From the NCBI GenBank assembly GCA_016929205.1, contig JAFGJF010000611.1, positions 1-13,964 of the forward strand: a DNA stretch of 13,964 nucleotides, read 5' to 3'. Origin of the DNA: Anaerolineae bacterium (lineage in GTDB: Bacteria > Chloroflexota > Anaerolineae > JAFGEY01). The notes under the pieces were generated by a model. That model made no database searches. It saw only the letters and a list, made by a program, of their open reading frames with translations, and was not told the DNA's origin. Below, piece by piece: positions 1 through 6,635 of this stretch. A program made the position numbers and the translations under genes. Position 1 is the stretch's first letter, and every line of letters starts with the position of its first letter.

Positions 1-218
1 TCTTTGATCACGCATTTGCGATCGAACGCTTTGGTATTTGCCGCCAGGTAAATCGCACCCATGCCGCCTTTGCCCAACGGACGAATAATGCGATAGGTAC
101 CGCCATCCATCACCTGCCCGGCCCGCAGTTCCTGTGGCTCTGTACCGAGTTCGTAGCCACAAAAAGCGCAAAAGCGCGCGCCAGGTTTATTTTGATTGCC
201 ACAAGCCGAACACTGCAT
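1..218 (-). CDS. Zinc-ribbon serine/threonine protein kinase, N-terminal fragment
   Basis: The first 72 residues of a eukaryotic-type Ser/Thr kinase are visible; the rest runs off the left edge. The protein opens with a zinc ribbon of two CxxC knuckles (C3, C6, C17, C20). A short linker leads to the kinase N-lobe, with the glycine-rich ATP loop GKGGMG (residues 49-54) followed by AIYLA, and then VIK, whose K72 should be the ATP-anchoring lysine. Kinases of this family phosphorylate Ser/Thr on protein targets. Zinc ribbon plus kinase is a recurring bacterial arrangement, often continued by a membrane segment and sensor domain that cannot be seen here. The ATG lies 56 bases downstream of the Nudix stop, a gap without a clear promoter, so it may be the last visible gene of the same minus-strand run. 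The family call is firm; target and total length are unknown. Confidence 0.88.
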   Translation of the reverse strand, partial: MQCSACGNQNKPGARFCAFCGYELGTEPQELRAGQVMDGGTYRIIRPLGKGGMGAIYLAANTKAFDRKCVIK

Positions 219-274
219 CGATCGATCCCGCACTCTAGTCTTGCGCTAACACAAAGACGCTTCTATCATACCTC

Positions 275-784
275 TTACGAATCAAATCTCACTTTTGTCT
301 CAACAGGGTCTGTTTCCTTGGGCCCCCAGCGCCAGATGCCAAAACAGGGCGCATCCCCGTCCAGGTATTCCTGGATCCTGCGCCGGGTGCCGGTTGAAAT
401 ACCGGCAGGCAGATCGTGCACCGAAAAAAAGCCGGAACACGCTATCTCGTGGTCGCTCCGCCCGGAAAGCGTAAAAGCCGTGCACAAAAAGACGATCACG
501 TGATCGCTCTTTCCCTCGCCAAAATTCGAGTAAACGCCAAACAGCTCGAGTCCGTCCAGTTCGGCCCCGACCTCTTCGGCCGCCTCGCGTCGGATCGCTT
601 GCTCTAGTGTTTCGAATCGTTTGACGCCACCGCCCGGCATATACCACGCCTCCTGGTACGTGTGCTTGACCAACAAGATCTCGGCATCGCGGATCAACAG
701 AACGCGGACACCGACGGTGATCGGCTTGGTCAAGCGCCACCATAGACGGAACAGACGATGCACGATCCTGGCCAATTGGTTCAT
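275..784 (-). CDS. Nudix hydrolase
   Basis: A 169-residue Nudix-fold pyrophosphohydrolase. Such enzymes cleave nucleoside diphosphates linked to another group X, such as damaged dNTPs, NDP-sugars or dinucleotides. The Nudix box is complete and canonical at residues 52-74: G52, E58, R66-E67 and E70-E71 followed by VGA, matching Gx5Ex7REUxEExGU, so the Mg2+-binding glutamates are all present. The box is preceded by the usual strand and MPGG turn. The N-terminal 20 residues are basic and Trp-rich (LFRLWWRL) and could touch membrane or nucleic acid, but no true membrane segment is seen. It starts 18 bases after the phosphatase stop, so it is probably cotranscribed with it; the ribosome-binding site is weak. 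Substrate cannot be predicted from the box alone. Cytosolic. Confidence 0.93.
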   Translation of the reverse strand: MNQLARIVHRLFRLWWRLTKPITVGVRVLLIRDAEILLVKHTYQEAWYMPGGGVKRFETLEQAIRREAAEEVGAELDGLELFGVYSNFGEGKSDHVIVFLCTAFTLSGRSDHEIACSGFFSVHDLPAGISTGTRRRIQEYLDGDAPCFGIWRWGPKETDPVETKVRFDS

Positions 785-802
785 CTGTCAGCTTGTGTGC
801 CC

Positions 803-1540
803 TCAGGTGATCAGTTCTCCAGACAAAAAGTCGGTGCGGTTGGCGTAAATGAGACGCACCTCTTCAGCAAAGTCGATCCGCGTGATCGCGGCATTGTTCA
901 TCATAAACCAGAATCCATCCTGGCGAGACAAGCCCAAAATCGCCAGCAGAAAATAGTTGTAAAAGCCGCCGTGGCTCACCACCGCTACCCGATCCTCGGT
1001 GTCACCATGTCGCGCCAGCAGCGCATCCAGAAAACGTCGCGCGCGCACGGGACGCTCTTCCCGCTCTTCAAAGGGCCGGTTCCACCATCCATGATGGTCC
1101 AGATCATCCGGCAAAATCAAGCCGGGATAATGCCGCTCAAAATAACCCCGATCCCGGCCAGGCAGCCCCTCCCGCTCGTCGGTCTCGACGTTTGCCATAA
1201 AGATGCCGCCTACTTCGTGCAGATCCTTCCAGGCAACCAGGGGCAGATTCATCGCCTTGGCAATGGCTATGCCCGTCGCGACAGAGCGGACCATCAAACT
1301 GGTGTACAGGTGCGTAAAATCATACCCATTGACATTCTTGAAGTCCTGATCACCGCTATTGCTCGATCCTGTCTTCTGCTTGCCCAAATTCTCCTGGCTC
1401 AAGAACCGGGCAATCCGTTCAGCCTGCTGTTGGCCAATCTCAGTCAGTTCCGGATCCTCGACGCGTGGATACCCGTCGCCGTAACGATCCCAATTTGCGT
1501 TATTTAGTGACTGCCCATGTCGAATGAAATAGAATTGCAT
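803..1540 (-). CDS. Histidine phosphatase family (phosphoglycerate mutase-like) protein
   Basis: A 245-residue member of the histidine phosphatase superfamily, which uses a phosphohistidine intermediate to hydrolyse phosphoesters or move phosphate. The signature RHG is at residues 7-9, with nucleophile H8. R85, in SLMVRSVATG, fits the second phosphate-pocket arginine. E109, in LHEVGG, fits the acid, and H190, in VVSHGG, is the second catalytic histidine. All core residues are therefore present. A polar, low-complexity insert at about 51-72 (Gly/Ser/Lys/Asn-rich) interrupts the usual first helices and looks like a surface loop. The ATG lies only 5 bases after the gyrA-like stop, with AGGAG inside the end of that gene, so the two are probably translated from one message. 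Substrate is unknown; cofactor-dependent mutase, sugar phosphatase and nucleotide-related phosphatase are all possible. Confidence 0.9.
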   Translation of the reverse strand: MQFYFIRHGQSLNNANWDRYGDGYPRVEDPELTEIGQQQAERIARFLSQENLGKQKTGSSNSGDQDFKNVNGYDFTHLYTSLMVRSVATGIAIAKAMNLPLVAWKDLHEVGGIFMANVETDEREGLPGRDRGYFERHYPGLILPDDLDHHGWWNRPFEEREERPVRARRFLDALLARHGDTEDRVAVVSHGGFYNYFLLAILGLSRQDGFWFMMNNAAITRIDFAEEVRLIYANRTDFLSGELIT

Positions 1541-1545
1541 TGTGG

Positions 1546-4032
1546 TTATTCCTGCTCCTTTTCGTCTTCCTGTGCCACCATACGAGCGACAGCACTCAGG
1601 CGATCTCCCTTGTACACGTTCATCACAATCTGCCCGCGGGTAGTGCGAGCCGACTGGGGAATGTCTGCTACTTGAACGGGCAAGACCCTTCCGTTGGCCG
1701 TGATAAATGCCACCTGATCTTGTGGTTGGACGACGAGTGCGGCCACAACCGGCCCGGTCAAATCCTGATACTTTTGGTGAAGCGTAATCACGCCGCTGGT
1801 GTTGCGTCCTTTGGTTGGATATTCATCGAGGCTCGTGCACCGGCCAAACCCATTTTGCGTCACCAGCAAAACCTGACCTTGCTTTTCGACCACATCTGCA
1901 TCGGCGACAAAATCTCCTTTCGACAGCTTGATGCCCAGCATGCCCGAGGCCTCGCGCCCCTGTGGGCGGACCTGGTCTTCGGCAAAGCGCAGTGCCTTGC
2001 CCTCCGCCGTGGTCACAACAAGCTCTTTTGTGCCGTCAGTCAGGCACACCCAGCCCAACACATCCCCCTCATCCAAACGAAATGCAAGCAAGCCATTGGC
2101 ACGCACCGTCGAAAACTCGCTCAACGGCACGCGCTTGACCTTGCCTTGCACGGTAAACATGGCAAGATACGCATCCTCTTGAAAGTCAGACACGGGCAAC
2201 ACGGCTGTCACGCGCTCATCTTCATTCAGTTGCACAAGGTTGACCAGAGGAATGCCCATCGCCGCGCGGTCACGCTCGGGAATCTGGTACACCTTTTCCT
2301 GGTAGACCTTGCCCTGATTGGTGAAAAAGAGCACGTCGTCGCGCGAACCGGCGGCAAAGATATAGCGCACTGCGTCCTGTTCGCGCGTTTCCATCCCCGG
2401 CACGCCAACCATATGCTGTTTTTGTTTGCGGTTCAAGCGATAGGCTTTGGCCAGAGTGCGCTTGATGTACCCCCGCTGCGTAACCGAGATCAATACACGC
2501 ACGTCGGGCACCAGGTCCTGCGCTGACAAAGACGCATCGGCCTCACCGACGATGTGCGTGCGGCGTGCATCACCGTATTTGCGTTTTAGTTCGTCCATAT
2601 CCTGACGAATCAGATACAATATCTTGCGCGGATTGCCGAGCAGATCCTCCAAATAGGCAATCGTCTGGATCAATTCCAGGTATTCGTCTTGGAGCTTTTG
2701 CCGTTCCAGGCTTGCCAGTCGCCGAAGCTGCATATCGAGAATAGCCCTCGCCTGCACGTCACTCAGATCGAACTGTTCCATCAGTCGTGCATGAGCCGTT
2801 TCTACATCAGGGCTCTCACGAATCACCTCGATCACTTGATCGATGACATCCAGGGCCTTGATCAATCCCTCCAAAATGTGCGCCCGATCTCGAGCGCGTT
2901 CCAGATCGAATTGCGTGCGGCGCACAATCACCTCACGACGATGATCGATATAGATTTGCAGCGCCCTTTTCAGGGATAAAGTGCGTGGCGTGCCATCAAC
3001 CAAGGCCAGACAATTGTAGCCAAAAGTGCTTTGCAACTGGGTGTACTTGAACAACTGGTTAAGCACTTGTTGTGCTTGCGCCCCGCGTTTTAGTTCGATG
3101 ACGACGCTCATTCCCCGGCGGTCGGACTCGTCGCGCAAGTCACTGATGTCTGGCATCTTGTCCTCGCGCACCAATGAGGCAATCCGTTCCAAAAGGGTCG
3201 TCTTGTTCACCTGGTAGGGCAGCTCGGTCACAACGATCCGTTCACGATTGCCGCGCATCTCTTCGATGTGCGTCACAGCACGCATAACAATACGCCCCCG
3301 CCCCTGTGAGTACGCGTTTTTGATACCCTCATCACCGACGATCAAACCACCGGTTGGAAAATCGGGACCCTGGATCAGCGGTATCAAGTCTTGCGCTGCC
3401 ACATCATCGATCTCGTCATAACGATCAATCAAATAGCCGATCGCGTCGCATAATTCGCCGAGATTATGCGGTGCAATGTTGGTCGCCATACCAACCGCAA
3501 TGCCTGATGAGCCATTCAGCAGCAGGTTAGGCAGCCGCGAGGGCAATACCGCCGGTTCTTGGAGCGAGCCATCAAAGTTATCCGCAAAGGCGACGGTATC
3601 TTTGTGGATATCAGCCAGCATTTCTCCGGCGATCTGTGCCAGGCGTGCCTCGGTATACCGCATGGCTGCCGGCGAATCGCCGTCGATTGAGCCAAAGTTG
3701 CCCTGCCCGTCCACCAGCATATAGCGCATCGAAAAATCCTGGGCCATACGGGCCATGGCGTCGTACACGGCCGAATCACCATGCGGGTGATACTTGCCTA
3801 ATACTTCGCCGACGATACGCGCACTCTTTTTATAGGGTGTGTCGTGCCGCAGCCCCATATCGTGCATCGCATACAAAATGCGGCGATGGACGGGTTTGAG
3901 ACCATCGCGTGCATCGGGCAGCGCCCGCGAGACGATCACACTCATCGCATAGTTCAAGTACGACGTGCGCATGGTTTCTTCGATGTTAATCTGGCGAATG
4001 GCTTCTCTTTCCAAGCGTATCCTCTCATTCAC
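1546..4032 (-). CDS. gyrA: Type IIA DNA topoisomerase subunit A (GyrA/ParC family)
   Basis: The 828-residue breakage-reunion subunit of gyrase or topoisomerase IV, which works with a GyrB/ParE ATPase not in this window. The N-terminal domain is complete: the [17 protein letters not shown] segment (35-51), the quinolone region with [10 protein letters not shown] (82-91) carrying sensitive-type S87 and D91, and the DNA-cleaving tyrosine Y126 in [11 protein letters not shown] coiled coil (about 365-490) carries [15 protein letters not shown]. The C-terminal beta-pinwheel (from about 505) has repeated blade motifs such as the one at TNGRVL. The GyrA box, normally QRRGGKG-like, is replaced by NRKQKQH (534-540), lacking both central glycines. 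Family logic suggests weak or absent negative supercoiling, so a topoisomerase IV-like decatenase is possible despite the usual gyrA label. The start is GTG, without a Shine-Dalgarno, just 14 bases after a TATAAT box. An ATG four bases inside is out of frame. Confidence 0.95.
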   Translation of the reverse strand: MNERIRLEREAIRQINIEETMRTSYLNYAMSVIVSRALPDARDGLKPVHRRILYAMHDMGLRHDTPYKKSARIVGEVLGKYHPHGDSAVYDAMARMAQDFSMRYMLVDGQGNFGSIDGDSPAAMRYTEARLAQIAGEMLADIHKDTVAFADNFDGSLQEPAVLPSRLPNLLLNGSSGIAVGMATNIAPHNLGELCDAIGYLIDRYDEIDDVAAQDLIPLIQGPDFPTGGLIVGDEGIKNAYSQGRGRIVMRAVTHIEEMRGNRERIVVTELPYQVNKTTLLERIASLVREDKMPDISDLRDESDRRGMSVVIELKRGAQAQQVLNQLFKYTQLQSTFGYNCLALVDGTPRTLSLKRALQIYIDHRREVIVRRTQFDLERARDRAHILEGLIKALDVIDQVIEVIRESPDVETAHARLMEQFDLSDVQARAILDMQLRRLASLERQKLQDEYLELIQTIAYLEDLLGNPRKILYLIRQDMDELKRKYGDARRTHIVGEADASLSAQDLVPDVRVLISVTQRGYIKRTLAKAYRLNRKQKQHMVGVPGMETREQDAVRYIFAAGSRDDVLFFTNQGKVYQEKVYQIPERDRAAMGIPLVNLVQLNEDERVTAVLPVSDFQEDAYLAMFTVQGKVKRVPLSEFSTVRANGLLAFRLDEGDVLGWVCLTDGTKELVVTTAEGKALRFAEDQVRPQGREASGMLGIKLSKGDFVADADVVEKQGQVLLVTQNGFGRCTSLDEYPTKGRNTSGVITLHQKYQDLTGPVVAALVVQPQDQVAFITANGRVLPVQVADIPQSARTTRGQIVMNVYKGDRLSAVARMVAQEDEKEQE

Positions 4033-4046
4033 AAAGTCGGACTGAT

Positions 4047-4052
4047 ATTATA
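4047..4052 (-). promoter_or_regulatory. Putative -10 box of the gyrA-like gene
   Basis: A perfect TATAAT on the minus strand, 14 bases before the GTG start. The hexamer 17 bases upstream (TAGCGA) is a poor -35. If the box is used, transcription would begin about 7 to 8 bases before the start codon, giving a nearly leaderless message, which fits the lack of a Shine-Dalgarno sequence. Confidence 0.5.
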
Positions 4053-4082
4053 CTCGAAAACTGCTCTTTTCGCTATACCACA

Positions 4083-4113
4083 CCTACCCTTCCAAATGAT
4101 ACGGAAGGGTAGG
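4083..4113 (-). terminator. Hairpin between the REC-GAF regulator and the gyrA-like gene
   Basis: A perfect 11-base inverted repeat (CCTACCCTTCC / GGAAGGGTAGG) around a 9-base loop. It starts 38 bases beyond the regulator stop and lies upstream of the topoisomerase -10 box. The stem is strong, but no T-run follows on the minus strand, so it is not a textbook intrinsic terminator. It could instead protect an mRNA 3' end, terminate with Rho, or act as an operator. Confidence 0.55.
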
Positions 4114-4151
4114 CCACAAACACTTGCACAATCGATTTTTGCGCTGTCGAC

Positions 4152-5420
4152 TCAACTCTTGTATTTTTCCTTGATCTCTTTGAGTCTCTGCTGCAACTTG
4201 GCATCGATATCGAGCATCTCGATGTTGTCCATATAGGTCACAAACTGCGGCGAAGCCACATCCCTCAAAATCGAGATCACGCTCGAAATCTCTTCAACCT
4301 TGATCTGTGCAAGGCGCACCGTTTTGGCAATCATATTGCCGTCGTCGACGATTTGCCCAACCTCTAGGCTGCGTGTCAGCCGATCCATTCCCATCGACAA
4401 CGTCATCAACGGATTATTGATGTAATGCGAAATTGTCACTACGGTGCGGTTCAGCATATCAGCCGCGGCGACCCGGCGTGTCTGGTCATACAGACGCGCG
4501 TTTTCGATCGCCGTTGACGCATAGTTGCCCAACGCAACCAATCTGTTCTGGTCTTCAGGCGAAAAACTGCGCCGGCGTACCCGGTTGGCAACACTGAGCA
4601 CGCCAATCACCTCGTCCTTGACTTTCAAAGGCACATTCATCATCGCCTGGACGAGATAACCCGTCTTGACTTTGAGATCGGGACTGGCGCTGTTGCTGTT
4701 AATCGTGATTGGCTCGCCAGAACGGACCACCTGCCCCACCAGGCTGTCACTGACGCGCAGGTGGAATCCATGTGATGCCCTTTCTCCCATCCCTTGCGCT
4801 GCCGTCATGTACAGGTCACCGCTTTCCTGCTCGATCAGATAGAGCGTGCCCTCGTCAGAATGGCAAAGGTAGACCGACGCTTCAACAACCCGGTTGAGCA
4901 GTTTATCTCGATCGAGTACCGAAGCCAGCGCCTGTCCCAGCGCATACATGGTCTTGAGTTCGGACATTCTGGCCTGGAGTTGCTTGTTGACCGCCGCCAG
5001 TCGCCGCAGCAGCATCTCACGCTCGCGCCGCAATTGGCTCTCGACCAGGACACGATCGACCGCGGTCAGCACGGATTCGATATCAAAGGGTTTTGGAATA
5101 TAGTCGCGCACGCCCAGACGAAAGGCCTGGACCGCGATCTCTTCCGAACCTTCAGACGTCATCATGATCACAGGCCACTCGTACTTGGCATCACGCAGCT
5201 TTTGCAGCACCTGCAGGCCGGTCATGCGCGGCATGTTGATGTCCATCAAGATCAAATCAGGACGTTCTCTTAGTGCCGTCTCCAGCCCTTCCTGCCCGTC
5301 ACGCGCAGTCAGAACCACGTATCCTTGTGGTTCTAATATCATATCCCGCAAAACGTCCCGAATATCCGAGCTATCGTCAACGACAAGAATTCTCTCGCGT
5401 ACCTTCTTTTTATCAGGCAC
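4152..5420 (-). CDS. Response regulator with REC, GAF and histidine-kinase-like DHp domains
   Basis: A 422-residue cytosolic signalling protein. The REC receiver domain (about 10-127) has acidic residues D15 and D16, phosphoacceptor D60 in LILMDINMP, T88 and K110, so it should accept phosphate. A short coiled coil (about 128-155) leads to a GAF domain (about 160-312) for ligand or redox sensing. Next comes a helical segment resembling a histidine kinase DHp domain, with an H-box-like ISHYINNPLMTL (H332, N335, N336, P337). No ATP-binding catalytic domain follows: the N, G1 and G2 boxes are absent and the protein ends in a charged helix at 422. It is therefore not an ordinary hybrid kinase; dimer scaffold, phosphotransfer relay or decoy are options. 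It starts at GTG with GGAGG five bases upstream and has its own promoter. Partner kinase not seen. Confidence 0.9.
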   Translation of the reverse strand: MPDKKKVRERILVVDDSSDIRDVLRDMILEPQGYVVLTARDGQEGLETALRERPDLILMDINMPRMTGLQVLQKLRDAKYEWPVIMMTSEGSEEIAVQAFRLGVRDYIPKPFDIESVLTAVDRVLVESQLRREREMLLRRLAAVNKQLQARMSELKTMYALGQALASVLDRDKLLNRVVEASVYLCHSDEGTLYLIEQESGDLYMTAAQGMGERASHGFHLRVSDSLVGQVVRSGEPITINSNSASPDLKVKTGYLVQAMMNVPLKVKDEVIGVLSVANRVRRRSFSPEDQNRLVALGNYASTAIENARLYDQTRRVAAADMLNRTVVTISHYINNPLMTLSMGMDRLTRSLEVGQIVDDGNMIAKTVRLAQIKVEEISSVISILRDVASPQFVTYMDNIEMLDIDAKLQQRLKEIKEKYKS

Positions 5421-5449
5421 TGTTCCCTCCGCGCCCTAAATCTAGTTTT

Positions 5450-5478
5450 ATTATAGTATGCTCTATGCATTACGTCAA
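5450..5478 (-). promoter_or_regulatory. Sigma70-type promoter of the REC-GAF regulator
   Basis: On the minus strand TTGACG (5478-5473) and TATAAT (5455-5450) are separated by exactly 17 bases. The predicted start of transcription is near 5443. This leaves a leader of about 22 bases with GGAGG at 5426-5430, five bases before the GTG start at 5420. Confidence 0.8.
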
Positions 5479-5503
5479 GAAGAAACAGATACTAGCATGT
5501 TTC

Positions 5504-5519
5504 AGTTTGATGACAAACT
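5504..5519. repeat. Small inverted repeat between divergent promoters
   Basis: AGTTTG and CAAACT form a perfect 6-base inverted repeat around ATGA. It sits about 25 bases upstream of the leftward -35 and 30 bases upstream of the rightward -10. Its placement would suit an operator shared by both promoters, but so short a repeat may be chance. Confidence 0.3.
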
Positions 5520-5548
5520 CGATAGCATTTCCTAGATTTTACAAGATG

Positions 5549-5557
5549 TGGTACAAT
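5549..5557 (+). promoter_or_regulatory. Extended -10 promoter of the dehydratase gene
   Basis: TGG directly before TACAAT forms an extended -10 element (TGnTACAAT). The -35 position (TTCCTA) is poor, as is usual for extended -10 promoters. Transcription would begin near 5564, giving a leader of about 25 bases with AAAGGAG at 5575-5581, seven bases before the GTG start at 5589. Confidence 0.6.
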
Positions 5558-5588
5558 CCACCCACAACAGACCGAAAGGAGAGCTAAA

Positions 5589-6608
5589 GTGAGAAACCTG
5601 ATGGTGACTGGGGGAGCAGGCTTTATCGGTTCAAACTTTGCGCGCTACATGCTCCAAAAATATCCAGATTATCACATTGTTATTTATGACAAGATGACCT
5701 ATGCCGGTAATCTGGACAACTTGCAGGACATAGCCGGACAATTTGGCGACCGGTACACCTTTGAAAAGGGCGACATCGCCAACGCAGATCGTGTCGATCA
5801 CGTCATACACCAATACGATGTGGACACAATCATCAATTTTGCTGCCGAGACCCACGTCGATCGTTCCTTGATGGAACCGGGGAACTTTATCATCACCGAT
5901 GTCTTTGGCACGCATGTGCTGCTCGAAGCGGCGAAAAAATACGGCATCGAACGATATCACCAGGTCAGCACGGACGAAGTGTATGGCCAAGTATTGGAAG
6001 GTTCATCGGTTGAAACCGATCCGCTGCATACGCGCAGCCCCTATTCAGCAAGCAAGGCTGGTGGTGACCTGATGTGCCTGGCCTATTACGCCAGTTTCCA
6101 GGTTCCGGTGACGATTACACGCGGCGCGAACAACATCGGCCCCTACCAATACCCGGAAAAGGTCGTGCCGTTATTTATCACCAACGCCATCGACGACATA
6201 CCACTACCGCTATACGGCGACGGCAGCCAGATGCGCGATTATCAGTACGTGCTCGATCATTGTGAAGGCATCGACGTTGCACTGCACAAAGGTCAACTGG
6301 GTGAGATCTATAACGTGGGCAGCGAGGTCGAAACCCAGAACATCGTCATGACCCACGCCATCCTCGATCTGCTGGGCAAACCACACTCGTTGATCCAACC
6401 AGTTACCGACCGTCCCGGTCACGACCGGCGCTATTCGCTCGACTGCACCAAACTACGCGCCCTGGGTTGGTATCCACGACACACATTCGATCAGGCCATT
6501 GAAAAAACAGTCAAATGGTACGCGGACAACGAGTGGTGGTGGCGCAAGATCAAAAGCGGCGAATATATGGCATACTATAAAAAACAGTATGCAGGACGCC
6601 AGGTATAA
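5589..6608 (+). CDS. rfbB: dTDP-glucose 4,6-dehydratase
   Basis: A 339-residue short-chain dehydrogenase of the RmlB/RfbB type, converting dTDP-glucose to dTDP-4-keto-6-deoxyglucose, the branch point to rhamnose and other deoxysugars. The NAD-binding loop TGGAGFIG is at 7-14. AAETHVDRS (85-93) is a family segment. The active-site trio T128-D129-E130 is in STDEVYG, and the catalytic Y152 and K156 are in PYSASKA. The later YGDGSQMRDY and DRPGHDRRY blocks are dTDP-glucose dehydratase hallmarks, although the usual RDW is RDY here. Length is close to the normal 340-360. It opens the plus-strand cluster from its own promoter with a strong AAAGGAG site and GTG start. No thymidylyltransferase, epimerase or reductase partner (rfbA, rfbC, rfbD) is in the window. 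Cytosolic. Confidence 0.95.
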   Translation: MRNLMVTGGAGFIGSNFARYMLQKYPDYHIVIYDKMTYAGNLDNLQDIAGQFGDRYTFEKGDIANADRVDHVIHQYDVDTIINFAAETHVDRSLMEPGNFIITDVFGTHVLLEAAKKYGIERYHQVSTDEVYGQVLEGSSVETDPLHTRSPYSASKAGGDLMCLAYYASFQVPVTITRGANNIGPYQYPEKVVPLFITNAIDDIPLPLYGDGSQMRDYQYVLDHCEGIDVALHKGQLGEIYNVGSEVETQNIVMTHAILDLLGKPHSLIQPVTDRPGHDRRYSLDCTKLRALGWYPRHTFDQAIEKTVKWYADNEWWWRKIKSGEYMAYYKKQYAGRQV

Positions 6609-6619
6609 TACATCTGGCG
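6597..6619 (+). other. Small hairpin with embedded TATAAT at the dehydratase/GH65 junction
   Basis: CGCCAG and CTGGCG pair as a 6-base stem around an 11-base loop containing TATAAT at 6604-6609, which overlaps the rfbB stop codon. It may be a weak internal promoter for the GH65 gene (ATG at 6636), but the -35 position (AAAACA) is poor. It could also be an mRNA structure or chance. Confidence 0.25.
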
Positions 6620-6635
6620 AACAGGACAAACGACC

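Noticed and set aside
212..226. ATCGATCGATC run next to the kinase start, considered as a repeat or HIP1-like element
   Set aside because: It is a single short tetranucleotide run not repeated as an array, and too short to call a functional site.
758..1507. Plus-strand frame of 249 codons opposite the histidine phosphatase
   Set aside because: The minus-strand reading has complete catalytic motifs; this one has no family features and no convincing ribosome-binding site.
1540..2526. Long plus-strand open frame (328 codons) opposite the topoisomerase gene
   Set aside because: It lies antisense to a clearly conserved GyrA-family C-terminal domain, shows no recognisable motif, and its His/Leu-rich composition is typical of a shadow frame.
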